Shown here one piece after another: positions 35,001 to 46,832 of a stretch of DNA of 64,000 nt (position 1 is the stretch's first letter; each line of letters begins with the position of its first letter). The translations under genes and the position numbers were made by a program. The stretch comes from Dactylonectria macrodidyma (Eukaryota > Ascomycota > Sordariomycetes > Hypocreales > Nectriaceae). Location: the NCBI GenBank assembly GCA_020744425.1, contig JAGMUV010000014.1, forward strand, positions 992,001-1,056,000. Direction: 5' to 3'. The notes below the pieces were generated by a model that had not been told where the DNA came from, made no database searches, and saw nothing but the letters and a program-made list of their open reading frames with translations.

Positions 35001-35095
35001 TATCCATCGGAGAGAAAGTCGAGATCTCCACGTAGAGGGCTATCTAGGCTGAGACCTACGTCTTGTCCATCCGAAAAGGTATTCTTGGAAGACAT
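32077..35095 (-). CDS. Homeobox (KN/TALE-type) plus C2H2 zinc-finger transcription factor, 946 aa, three introns
   Basis: Nuclear DNA-binding regulator of a fungal class that combines both domain types. Exons (minus) are 35095-34285, 34216-33467, 33405-32226 and 32176-32077; introns 68, 61 and 49 nt; total 947 codons. The start is the first ATG (MSSKNTFSDGQ) at 35095. The homeodomain spans about 145-201 (SHPYPDENERRILQDRTGLN then RTQISNWLANARRR), with the WxxN-type recognition helix WLAN. Zinc fingers follow at about 356-378 (FQCTFCTETFSARYDWQRH) and in a Cys/His-rich region up to about 485 (CCVFCLEAN, HLNQHLRLVH, CGFCEHTM). The C-terminal about 430 residues contain three to four repeats of a helical unit with the pattern DEExRxARxIxY, then WL, seen up to the last exon (PLNQTIAENQDWLMSFKRD). 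A stop follows the third donor if unspliced. A relic of this gene lies at 27.7 kb. Confidence 0.9.
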
Positions 35096-36025
35096 GCTGA
35101 ACACCCTGGTGACCTTCTGGTCAATCGGGATGATGCGTCGCTGCTCCAAGCTCAACGCTCCACCTCAGGACAAATCGCAGGAAATAACGCTAGGCGCGCC
35201 ACGATTCAGGCACGTATGTGGATCGGTGAGCCTCAAGTACAGGTTGGTTTAACAGATAAGCCTTGCATTGTGGCCTAACCTGGCGAAAAGAAGTGTTGTG
35301 CACCAAATGTGAAAGAGGAGGTGACCAGCTCAGAATTTGTCACAGCGGGAGCCATCCACACTCCCAGATGAATCGGCGTGCATTCCACCTGGTTTGGGCC
35401 CATTACAGCACATCGGTATCGCTTCCGATTGGTTTGTTGCCTTGTCAATACGCCCTATTGCTGGGGCACAATGATGACATTTGGATTCGTGCGCTGTACC
35501 AGGGAGCTCTTCAACGTTCTTATTTAAAAGTCAAAAGTCGACCAGGTGAGAAGAACCGCGAGGTCCTAAGCTAAGTATCTGGCTGGGGTCACATGTAGTG
35601 GTCTCTCCGTCGCAACGAGGCATCATCCAAATGGCAGAACCACGCACTAACAGCGGAACAATGACGGTGGGCTGCTGAGGGACTCGTGGCGGCAAGTTGT
35701 CCTAACTTATGCCAAGCAACATCAGTCAATACAGTTACGGGAAAAACGTCTCCGTACCTATCCTTGAGCAGGAGTCTCGCCCCAATGCAATACATCCACA
35801 TACTCGATCGGTTGACCGTCCAGTGATGTTGGGTTCGGAATTGTGCTCCGTCCATTCATTCATTCCCCTCATGGTCACTAAGTTGACTGACTAAGACTGC
35901 GGGGAGAGTCGTGCGGGGAAACGCTGCTCAAGAGTGAACCACCACGAATTGGCAAATAGCATGCATATTTCTCCAAATCTAGTTCGATATATCACTGTCT
36001 AGTATATGAGCGAATATGAAGAGCC
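35096..36025. other. Intergenic, promoter of the homeobox/C2H2 gene
   Basis: 930 bases between the homeobox/C2H2 start and the stop of the oxidoreductase. No gene-like sequence is seen. Confidence 0.6.
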
Positions 36026-37154
36026 TCATATATGACCCGTTAAGGGCTTGGGCTGGCCTTGCCTCGTAAAGTCAGTTCTCCGGCCTGTCTTCAAACTTTC
36101 CTGAAGAGCCTCCGCAATCACAAGAGATGTCACAGCAGACCTCAAGGGAATTGGCATCGGCTTGTCATCCAGAATGGCTCCAACCCACGAATTCGCTTCT
36201 ACAACGAACGCCGATACATATCGGTCATACCACGACGGGGTTGACTCGATTCTCAGGCCACTGGAGTCTCCAATCTCGACGCGGTTCCGCCTCGGGGTCA
36301 AATTAATAGCCAACTTTCCCGTTGTGCCAATCACCTCGCTCGTATTGTCGTAGCCATGAGCACAGGTTCGGGAGTGGTAGAAGTGTGCCATTTTGCCATC
36401 CCAAAACTCGCAGACACCAATGGCGTTGTCCGCATCCCCAGTCTCGGCGAGCGCTGAAAAGAAGGATGCAGTGCCCATCGCTGATACCGACTTGGGGACC
36501 GAGTCTTCGCCGAGGAACATGAGAGACAGGTCGATGTCGTGAATCGCTGCATCGAAATAAATGCCGCCCGAGTTCTTCAGGTAAGAGTGGAAAAATGGGC
36601 TTTGGTCAAGTTTTTCGCAACCGTGGGATCTAAAGATGAACGGTTTTCCAATGACCCCAGCTTGGACTTTCTCATATGCATCTTGGTAGCTGTCATCAAA
36701 CCGGCGACTGAATGCGACCATCACTTTGGTCTGGGGATTGGCATCAACGCGGTCGCAAAGAGCACTCAGCTTTTCCCCTCTTAGCATTGTCCCACATTGC
36801 AGCAGGATCGATATGACATACCTCGGACACGGACCTGCAGATTGGTTTCTCGCAAAGCACATGGATGCCTCTATCAAGCGCTCCCACGGTGTGCTTCATG
36901 TGCAGTTCAGTCAACGACGAAATGATGATGGCTTCCAGCCCGGGCGTCTCAATCATCTCCTCGTAAGTGGAAAACACCTTGACCCCATGTGGTATCAAAT
37001 GCTCCTTGGCCCATATGAGGTCCGCCTCTGCTGGAGAGCAAGCGCAGAGAAGCTTAGCTTTGGGTACTAGACGCAGAATGTTGAGGGCGTGACGCTGACC
37101 CATGCGGCCAATACCCACAACCCCAACATTGAGAGTCTTCTGTTGGGCGCTCAT
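36026..37154 (-). CDS. Gfo/Idh/MocA oxidoreductase, inositol 2-dehydrogenase-like, 358 aa, one intron
   Basis: NAD(P)-dependent sugar/polyol dehydrogenase. Exon 1 is 37154-36822 and exon 2 is 36769-36026; the 52-nt intron (36770-36821) has donor GTATGT, a TGCTAAG branch and an AAAAG acceptor. This acceptor was chosen because it alone keeps frame and joins SVSE to LSALCDRVDANPQTKVMVAF as in family members. The Rossmann motif is VGIGRMG (residues 13-19), the family EKP motif is at 102-104 (CEKPICR), and the active-site pattern GGIYFDAAIHDIDL (179-192) carries the Asp and His expected to bind substrate. The best match by memory is fungal myo-inositol 2-dehydrogenase (VAFSRRFDDSYQDA block); other polyols are possible. 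Cytosolic, complete length. Confidence 0.88.
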
Positions 37155-38877
37155 AGTTTCCCGTTACTGACTTATGAGAGCTGGCGAATATGAAGTAAAT
37201 ATTTCAGGTTCAGAGAACATAGATGGTTGATGAGTATCTCGGGTTGGCTTTTGTAAGCGCTTGCTGCGGTGAGCCTCTAAGCTGGTGGCACTGTCTCGGA
37301 ATGCGAATCCCGAAACTCCAACTCCCTGCATTGTTTACATCGGAGACGTGACCTCATGACGCAATGAGGAGAATCTGTGCCCATAAACTTGAGGAAGAGA
37401 TGTATTAGAGATGTAGAAAGAATCTGAACTATTGTAGAGGGCAAGAAACGCTGCCATTGCTACTATTTCTAACCTTATGACACCCGTGGCTGTGTGAATA
37501 GCTGATGTTGCAACATATGCAATCGAATGAGTAGATGAAGAACATGACGAGATAATTGAAGGGGCGAAGCGGTCGCTAATTGGGTAATGAATATTTGGAT
37601 CGAACCGGCTTATTGAGTAGCATAGAATTAAGTGGTGTTCAAGTTTACACATGACAGGCGGAATCCCAGGTCTGGGGCCGGGGTGAAGTCGCTAAGCTTT
37701 AAATGTTAGGTCTCTGGTTTGAAAGATGGCTCAGATCGTGGAGCCACCCCATATGTTCGTCGAGGGGAGCCCCAGCTTCCCAAGCTGTCATGTTGCTGCT
37801 ACAGAACCTGCAAATCAGCTGCGTTCTATTGAATATCCTGTCTAATTCCAATACAAGGACGCTGTCGATGTTTTCTGCTACATTAAGACTACCCTGCGCC
37901 CCCGTCAACATAGCCTACACATTCTCTGCTCCGATCATGTACGTTGTGGGTACGGACATTTCAATTCTCGTGACTACTTCCTCGACATTAAATACAGCGA
38001 TTGCTTTGATCTTATGGATGTGATTTATCCCACACCCAGTGAGTTCACGGCCCTGGAATTGGGTAATCGTCCGCAACGGCCAAAATCACGAATCCCATGT
38101 GATTCGAGTCAATACGCATGTGAACAGGACGGGAAACAAGGCATTATGAGCCATCGCTATTGTTCAAATTCGCTCAGGGGTTCTGAGAATGGCATAGAAT
38201 AAATATAGCAATGACGGTGCATAAATTGACCGAAACGTATTCCGCCGAACCGGACCAATATCAGACACACGTGTGAATACCTGGTACAATAGTGACTCTG
38301 TAATTTAGCGGAGCAAAGCGGGTGCCGCCAAGAAGCGAAAGGGCCGTAGCGGCACGCTTGATCGTCATTCTGTCAGCGACTTGCATACACGCATTTCAGC
38401 AGTGACTCCTTGCCGGTCTCCGACACGGACTTAAGTTATTTGCCGGGCGGCTGTTTCCGAAGAGGACCCTTATCTCCATCTTGACTTGGCGATGTTGTGA
38501 AATCTCGATTAACTCGCATGTCTTAGCTACTCCACTTTTCCGTCAAAAACGTCACAGCCCGACGATCTAAGTCGTCAAGACCGCACATGTGGGGAGGTGA
38601 TGTACGAATTTTTTGATATGATACGGGAGCTGCTTAAAAATCGCTAGTCTGAAATGAACCAGCTATTGAAACCAAATTCCATCAAGGTTGGAGCCTGATT
38701 AACAATCGACAGATTAATAATGTCAACATGTGGGTTCATAACGTTATCGCTGTCGCGTCTCACTCGGTAAGTCGCCGAAGAACCCGCCGGGCCATGCATT
38801 GTACATAAATAAATAGACGAGAGACGGACTAGTAATTCAACACAGAAAAAGTTTGTCAACCGTCTTCGACTGTCAAC
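37155..38877. other. Intergenic, 1.7 kb, with a possible decayed zinc-finger fragment
   Basis: Upstream region shared by the oxidoreductase (-) and the ABC transporter (+). On the minus strand at 37699-38030 a frame broken by one stop gives protein-like sequence (VEEVVTRIEMSVPTTYMIG, then LICRFCSSNMTAWEAG) with a CxxC pair and spaced His; it may be a relic of a zinc-finger protein but I cannot match it to a family. Confidence 0.4.
38804..38815 (+). promoter_or_regulatory. TATA-like element of the ABC transporter gene
   Basis: An ATAAATAAATAG stretch lies about 65 bases upstream of the ATG at 38878, a plausible TATA box followed by a short 5' leader. Confidence 0.4.
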
Positions 38878-41800
38878 ATGCTGAGCCCCGGTGTTGATGG
38901 CGACGGACTGCGTCGAATGGAATCATCCATGGACGCAAACCCACAGGATCGGCTTCATCAACACACTACGGACCATTCCTCTCAACGAACGGAAGATTCG
39001 AGCACCAGCTCCGACAATGATCACGCTGGCGAAGGGAAATGGGGGGAGCGTGGCTCCAAGGACGTCAGGGAGGGCAGTGCGATGCAGGAGTACGAGATGT
39101 TGAGGCAGAACCTCATCGGCCTTCACAAGACGAGGACCGCCGAGTCACACGCCAGCAAAGCCCATACAACCCGAAGCCGAGGGGACCATGCGGCGAGAAC
39201 TCAAACTCGACAATCGCGCATCGATGACTCGGAAACAGATGTCGAAGCTGGAGAAGACGACGATACAGGGGAATTCGAACTTGGAACGTTTATGCGCGAA
39301 GGGCGTTTCGAAGAGCGATCAGAGGCAGGCTCTCTGAAAAGAGTCGGTGTCATCTACGAGGCCCTCACGGTAAAGGGCGTCGGCAACACAACATCATTTG
39401 TCCGAACGCTTCCTGATGCTATCCTTGGTACTTTTGGTCCCGACCTGTATCGACTCGTCTCGCGGTTCTTCCCTTCCCTCCAATTCAGAAAGCCACCCAC
39501 GCGGACTCTCATTCACGACTTCACCGGCTGTGTCCGCAACGGCGAGATGATGCTTGTCCTGGGCCGTCCTGGTGCCGGCTGCAGTACCTTTCTGAAGGCC
39601 GTTACCAACAATCGAGCATCGTTCGCAGCGGTAGAGGGAGAAGTTTCTTACAGCGGCATCCCAGCGGAGGAACAGAAGAAGCTGTACCGAGGAGAGGTGA
39701 CGTACAACGACGAGGATGACATCCACTTCGCGACATTGAGTGTTTGGCAGACGCTCACCTTCGCTTTGATGAACAAGACGAAGAAAAAGGACAATGGCGA
39801 CATCCCTGTTATTGTCAACGCTTTGATGAAGATGTTTGGCATCAGCCACACCAAGCACACACTTGTGGGTGACGACTACACACGAGGAGTGTCAGGTGGT
39901 GAAAGGAAGCGTGTTTCTATTGCCGAGACCCTCGCATCAAAATCGGCCGTCATGGCGTGGGACAATTCAACCAGAGGTCTAGATGCATCAACAGCGCTGG
40001 ATTACGCAAAGTCCCTCCGTATCATGACCGATATCAGTGACCGAACTACTCTCGTCACCTTGTATCAAGCCGGAGAGGGAATCTATGAGATCATGGACAA
40101 AGTCCTTGTTATCGACCAAGGTCGCGAGATTTACAGTGGTCCAGCCGACAAAGCGAAGCAGTATTTCATCGACCTGGGTTTCGAGTGTCCAGAGCGCCAG
40201 ACAACTGCCGACTTCTTGACGGCCATCACAGACCCCCACGAACGTCGCTTCCGTCCGGGTTTCGAGGACCGGGCACCAAAGACCCCAGAAGAGCTCGAGA
40301 GCGCATTCAGGAGCTCCCAGAGCTACCAAGACTTGCTGGCTGATGTCGCCGCATACAAAGAGGACTTGCGCGAGACCGAGTATGAGGATGCCAAAGCATT
40401 TAGAGGCGCCGTCCAGGGCTCGAAGTCCAAGCACGTGTCAGACAACTCGTCATACACTATTTCGTTCATTGGACAGGTGCTCGCGTGCACCAAAAGAGAG
40501 GCTTGGCTCTTGCTGGGTGATACGACAACGCTGTGGACGAAGCTCTTCATCATCATCTCCAACGGCCTGATTGTTGGATCTCTTTTCTACGGACAGCCAA
40601 ACAACACCCAAAGTGTCTTCAGCCGTGGAGGAGCCGTCTTTTTCTCAGTGGTATTTCTTGGCTGGCTGCAATTATCCGAGCTTATGCGAGCTGTATCTGG
40701 ACGACCAGTTGCTGCGCGACACAAAGACTATGCCTTCTACCGGCCGTCTGCCATCTCTCTGGCTCGCGTATTGCTTGACTTTCCGGTCGTTGCGATCCAG
40801 GTTTGTATCTTTGGCCTCATCATGTACTTCATGACCGGCCTCGATGTCGATGCTGGCAAGTTCTGGATCTACATGCTCTTCGTCTACACTACCACCATCA
40901 TGGTCACTGCTCTCTACCGAATGTTTGCCAGCGTGTCGCCCGAGATCAACACGGCGGTTAGATTCTCTAGCATAGCGCTCAACGTTCTGGTGATTTTTAC
41001 TGGTTACGTCATTCCCAAGACACAACTGCTCAAGGACTACATTTGGTTTGGATGGTTGTATTGGGTGAACCCACTCAGTTACAGTTTCGAGGCCGTCTTG
41101 AGCAGCGAGTTGTATGATCAGGAACTGCCTTGTTCGCCAGAACAGCTCATTCCTCAGGGTCCAGGTGTTCTGGAAGCTTACCAAGGATGTGCTGTCAGCG
41201 GCGCTGGCGTCAATGCCCACACAGTCTCCGGAAGCGAATACCTTCGGATTGCCTATAACTACAGCCGCTCGAATTTGTGGCGCAACTTTGGAGTGTTGAT
41301 TGCCTTCACTGTTTTATACATCATCATCACTATGATTGTGACAGAACTAGTCAGTTTCACATCCGGCGGCGGCGGAGCTTTGATCTTCAACAACACTCGC
41401 AAAGCTAAGGCCCGCGCACAAGCGGCAGCTGCTCCGGCAGACGAGGAGAAGGCTGCTAAGGCTGCATCCTCTTTCACTGCCTCTGGTGAACCTCAATCTA
41501 CATCAGACGACGACGATACTCCCTTGGAACAAATTACGGATAGCCAGTCCACCTTTACTTGGCGAGATCTTGAGTACACGGTACCCTATTTGGGCGGAGA
41601 ACGGAAACTTCTGAACAAGGTAAACGGCTACGCCAAACCCGGAGTCCTGGTGGCATTGATGGGTGCTTCAGGCGCTGGAAAAACGACCCTTCTTAATACT
41701 CTCTCTCAACGCCAGACCATGGGTGTCATTTCAGGCGATATGCTGGTTGATGGACGGCCATTGAGTGCCGACTTTCAGCGAAACACCGGTTTCTGCCTCC

Positions 41801-43574
41801 AAGGAGATGTCCACGACCAGACCCAGACCGTCCGCGAGGCTATTGAGTTCTCAGCCATCTTGCGCCAGGATGCCTCCATCAGCCGCGTCGACAAGCTTGC
41901 GTATGTGGATAAAGTCATTGATCTTCTAGAGTTGAATGAGCTCGAGGATGCTATAATCATGTCCCTCGGCGTGGAGCAACGCAAGAGACTCACGATCGGC
42001 GTAGAGCTTGCTGCAAAGCCATCTCTTCTCCTCTTCCTCGACGAGCCAACATCGGGTCTGGACTCGCAATCAGCCTACTCCATTATCCGGTTCCTCAAGA
42101 AGCTTAGTCGCGCAGGCCAAGCCATCATCTGCACCATCCACCAACCGAGCTCCGTTCTGATCGAGCAGTTCGACATGGTACTCGCCCTGAACCCTGGTGG
42201 CAACACCTTCTACTTCGGCCCAATGGGTCAAAATGGCGAACACGTTGTCAAGTACTTCGCCGACCGCGGCGCTGTGTGCCCCCCTAATAAGAACGTTGCC
42301 GAATTCGTCCTGGAAACAGCAGCCCGCCCACACAGGCTTCCTGACGGAACCAAGATTGATTGGAATGAAGAGTGGCTTCGAAGCGACGAAGCCCGGCAAG
42401 TCAATGAGGAGATTGACTCCATTAGGCGGAATCAGGTTCAACAGCAGTCCCAAGAGGCCAAGGAACACCACGAATACGCAGCATCCACATGGATCCAGTG
42501 TGTCGAGCTCACCAAGCGCATGTTCAGGCAGTACTGGAGAGACCCTTCCTACATGTATGGTAAATTCTTCACCGCTGTCATCGTTGGTATTTTCAACGGC
42601 TTCACGTTTTGGAACCTGGGCTACACATTGCAGGACATGCAGAACCGCATGTTCACGTGTTTCATTATTATCACTGTCCCTCCAAACATTATTAACGCCG
42701 TCGTGCCTAAGTTCTTCACCAACATGGCGCTTTGGCAGACTCGCGAGTATCCTTCACGCATATATGGGTGGGTGGCGTTCTGCACGGCAAGCATCGTTGC
42801 AGAGATTCCGGCTGCCATTATCTCGGGCTTCCTGTACTGGGTGCTATGGTTCTGGCCTACCGGTTTGTCGACCGAGAGTTCAGTATCCGGCTACACATTC
42901 TTGATGACCGTTCTCTTCTTCATTTTTGTGGACAGCTGGGGCCAGTGGGTTTGCGCCTTTGCACCAAGCTTCACAGTTATCTCCAATGTCCTTCCGTTCT
43001 TCTTCGTCATGTTTGGTCTTTTCAATGGTGTCGTGCGGGCATATGCATCCCTTCCTGTCTTCTGGAGATATTGGATGTACTGGGTGAACCCTTCAACCTA
43101 TTGGATTGGCGGTGTTCTCGCGGCCACATTGAACAATGCACCAGTGCGTTGCGATCCGCAAGAAACGGCCAGATTTGACGCTCCACCGAATCAAACATGT
43201 AAGGACTATGCTGGCGAATTTGCGCAATCTGCAGGCGGCTACCTCCTCAATCCCGATGCCACCAGCGATTGCCAGTACTGTCCTTACAGCAATGGCAACC
43301 AGTTCCTCAAGACACTCAACATCGAGGCAAACGAAAAATGGAGAGGTAAGCCGATAGTTCCCTTCCAATTGCGAGCTGTTATTAACCCTTTCTCCCAGAT
43401 TTTGGCATATTTCTCGCCTTCTGCATCTCCAACTGGATGCTTGTGTACTTCTTCATTTACACCGTCCGTGTACGAGGCTGGAGTTTTGGCCTCGGGTACA
43501 TTTTTGGTCCTCTGGGAAAGCTCGTGGACCTTGTCAAAGGCTTGTTCAAGCCAAAGAAAGAGACAACGTCGTAG
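38878..43574 (+). CDS. PDR-type (ABCG full-size) ABC transporter, 1547 aa, one intron near the 3' end
   Basis: ATP-driven exporter at the plasma membrane, of the class that gives azole and xenobiotic resistance. Exon 1 is 38878-43345 and exon 2 is 43399-43574 (intron 53 nt, donor GTAAGC, acceptor CCCAG); splicing restores the last membrane span and tail (FGIFLAFCISNWMLVYFF, then KKETTS). Domain order is NBD-TMD-NBD-TMD. NBD1 has the fungal PDR-type degenerate Walker A GRPGAGCST (about 228-236), signature VSGGERKR and degenerate Walker B AWDNSTRGLD. NBD2 has canonical Walker A GASGAGKTTLLN (about 929), degenerate signature LGVEQRKR and Walker B LLLFLDEPTSGLDS. Thus one composite ATP site is catalytic, as in yeast Pdr5. 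All expected parts are intact. Substrate cannot be read from sequence. Confidence 0.95.
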
Positions 43575-44449
43575 AGGATTAGTGATTCCTCCAAATAGAT
43601 TATTCGATAATAGACTAAGAAGGCAAGCTTGATTTTATACACATATTTAGATTATTAAAGGTTCATCAGAAGCGCAGGACAAAACTTTGGAAATGGAAAC
43701 AATAATGTTTCCATATTTAAGTTGATCTGCTTTCCTTCGGGAGATGAGAGTGTGATATCTGGCGGCGTGATTGGGAGCGAGTGGGGTGAACATGTTCCAG
43801 GCAGTGCCTCAACTCGGCTAGAACCAAATGCCAATCGAATACCAACTGAAGACGAAACTCGAGCACACAAAAATCCACTTTCGGGTTCCTTCATAGCCTA
43901 TACACAGCCCTAAGCCGGCATGGAGCATTTTCCTTTCCTTCCTTAAACTGAGCGCTTGCTGCTGTAGCTTGAGCTGAGGTGAGCTTGCTTGAGCTGGCCT
44001 GTGACGAGCCAGCCTGAGTCCGGGGGCACAAATGTCGCCCCCCTTGGCAGGAGTTGTTGCGGATCAACAGTAGGATCAAGGTTGAGAAGGGCCTAGTTCA
44101 AGGACTGTGTTCAGCCGTCGAAGCATCTAAGGGCTTATTAGTGTGTGTTATGCAAAGTGAGGTAAAATGAGGCTGGCGAGCATCGGAGAGCTGGATACTA
44201 CGCCAACCTTGGCGTCTCTGCGCCTCACTTGTGCCTGCATAAACTGGAAACCCGAGGCTGAGCTGGCGCCACCCGAGCCGCAGCAGCTCCTTAGGCGCCG
44301 ACATGCGTTTGTGACTCCGCCTCCTGATCAGGTCGATTTTGACATCTGGAAACTTATCCATCTGTCCGATTGCGCTTGATCAACGGAAACATCTCTGTTG
44401 GGAAACGACAAGCACCAAGTTACGGCACTTCCCTTAAGTCTCCCCTACA
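43575..44449. other. Intergenic, 0.9 kb
   Basis: 3' flank of the ABC transporter and 5' flank of the NACHT pseudogene. A GAGCTTGCTTGAGCT-like patch around 43960-44010 has short inverted repeats. Small ORFs at 44098-44379 on both strands match nothing known to me. Confidence 0.5.
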
Positions 44450-46473
44450 ATGGATCCTCTCAACATTATATCATTGGCAGCCGCTGTGGTAGACTTTATC
44501 GATTTCGCAGTGAAGCGACTTCCTCTACATACCTAGCCAACTGAAGCGTGCCTGCGATTTTACAAAGATTCGGCCGCAAAGGATACTGGCGCGAAGGAAG
44601 CCGAGCTTGAAGTAGCCAGAAGCCTAAATTTAAGCGGCATTCACGATTGCGAAACCTCAATACCACAAGCATACAAACGGACATTTGAATGGATATTCGA
44701 TAACCCAAAGGCGGGGGGGAGAAGAAGGAGTCACGCAGAATTTTGTGATGTGGTGCAAGGGTGGCTCAAACGAATATTCTGGATCGCCGGGAAACTGGGT
44801 TCAGGCAAATCGACGCTTGTGAAATATATTCTAACCCAAAGCTAGTTAAGAGACCGCCTAGGTCAATGGGGGACTAAGTTTGGGAGTTCACCGCTGATTC
44901 TAGCGGGATTTTACTCGTGGAATGCTGGCCTTTGGATGTAGTAGAGTTGTGAAGGCCTTTTGAGGACTCTACTCTACGAGTGCATAAAAGACTTTCCAGG
45001 GCTCGTTGCTATTATCTTCCCAAGCGGTGGACCGTTCGAAGGTATTCGACCGGCGGGCAACACTGCCTGAATGGGCATGGGAGGAACTTGTCGATTCCTT
45101 CTCCCTGCTGACTGCCCATGCCGGCAGGCTTTTCAACCTCGCCGTATTCATTGACGACCTGGATGAGTTCGACGGCCAGCACTCCAAGTTGGTTGAGTTA
45201 ATAACCGATATGAGCTCTCACGCTGGCGTGAAGGTCTACGTTAGCAGTCGGCCGTGGAATATCTTTGCGGACGCGTACACGAGATCCCCGAGCCTCAGGG
45301 TCGAGACTCTGACCCAGTCGGACATCTCCCTGATTGTACACGAGAGATTTGCTGCCAGCGATGGTTTTGCCAAGATGAAGGAGATCTTCCCCAACGAGGC
45401 AAACAAGCTGCTGGATGGCATTGTTGAAAAGGCAGAAGGCGTGTTTCTCTAGGTTGCGCTAGCCGTCTGGTCTCTTCTAAGGAGTCTGCGGGAAGGCGAC
45501 TCTTTGCAGATGCTACTGGAGACCCTTGATCAACTCCCTAGCGATCTCTCGAAGTTGTTTGACTCACTGTGGAATAGAATCAAACCCCGCTACCTAGGCG
45601 AGGCCTCCGAGATCATGCAGCTCCGCAGGGCAAGAAGGGCATTCTTGGACCCGCTGACATTGTGGTATACCGATGAAACCATACCCATCGACATCAATAC
45701 GAAGGGGCTGACCCATTCTGCCCGTCTAAATATCACCAAGAGGATCTAGAGGCGCGCCAACAGCCGTACAAGAGGACTGTTGGAACTAAAGTCAAGTGGC
45801 CACATCGGCTACTTGCACCGAACTGTTCGAGAATGGATGATGGATGACGTCCTGTGGAAACGAATTGTAGATCAGTCTCCAGCAGGCTTCAATCCCAACT
45901 TCAGCCTCTTGAGGTCGAAAATAATCCAGGTCAACATTGACAACAGTCCGAAACCTTCGATTAAGTTCTGGCGTCAGGTTAATGAATGTCTGGTTTATGT
46001 GCCGTTTTGTAGGGGAGGAGGAATGTTCTGTTCAAAAAGTTCGCATGTTCTTGGAGTGTTTGGATGAAAAATGGGTGCCTCGCAAAACCTCCAACCATCC
46101 CAATCACTCCGCGCAAGTCACACCGTTTCAGTTTTGGACGGAAGCCCACGGCTGCGACAGGAGGACGGATTCTCTTCTCGGGGTTGCCGCACAGTTTGCT
46201 ATAAACTCTTATGTGCAAGCTCGGGTAACGGCTAGCCTGGAGCTGATTTAGGTTAGGCGTCCTGGAGCTGTCTCGGTGTTGGAAAACGCCATCCGCTGTC
46301 CGCCCGCACTAGTCCGTCAGTATTACAGGTTTCATGAGCTTGGGCCTGGCTCAGTCGACCACAGGCTTGTCCTCGTGGCTTTCCTTCTTGGTAACGGGGC
46401 CATTGTTGAGAAGAAGGTGAGTCCGATCCAATCACAAGGCACAAGCGGCTGGCAAGTACTGGTCCACGGTTAA
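44450..46473 (+). pseudogene. NACHT/STAND P-loop NTPase gene (NLR-like), inactivated
   Basis: The start MDPLNIISLAAAVVDFIDFA is typical of fungal NLR-like STAND proteins, whose N terminus precedes a helical region and a nucleotide switch. The P-loop is IFWIAGKLGSGKSTLVKYI (about 44780-44830), Walker B is LAVFIDDLDEFDG (about 45145) and the sensor block is VKVYVSSRPWN (about 45230). A helical region with a conserved HRTVREW motif follows to about 46070. It is broken: TAG soon after the N-terminal block (about 44535), TAG at 44843-44845, two TAGs at 44939-44944, a frameshift between about 45000 and 45070, TAG at 45450-45452 where GVFLW is expected, and TAG at 45747-45749. Several fit C-to-T or G-to-A change at CpA/TpG, the RIP pattern. 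The 3' limit is approximate. Confidence 0.82.
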
Positions 46474-46832
46474 TGATATGCTCCAGGAGCCACGCAAGAC
46501 CAGGGGGTCGCCAGAGATGCCAGAGAAAGCAGACGTGGCGGCAGCGGGCCAGTTCACGGAAGAGAAGTTCATGGTTTAACTTGTCATGGAGGCCTAAAAA
46601 TGAGGCGACCTGAGGAATACGGATATACCTACGGAAGTTATCGGACTATAGATTTGTAACACTTGACGATTCGTATTTCTGAAGAAAAAAAATGGTCAAA
46701 TATATCACTGAATATCCCCTCTGTAGCTATAAATAACATAATTGGTACTGTTCAAATCCAAAATGTGGAATTCGCGTCGTAAAGTTGATCCCTGAACTTG
46801 AAGTGAAACTTAGGAAAGCAGTCTATCAAGTC
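46474..46832. other. Intergenic, 359 bases
   Basis: Between the NACHT pseudogene and the stop of the TatD-type gene. Becomes AT-rich toward the right; no feature is seen. Confidence 0.5.
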
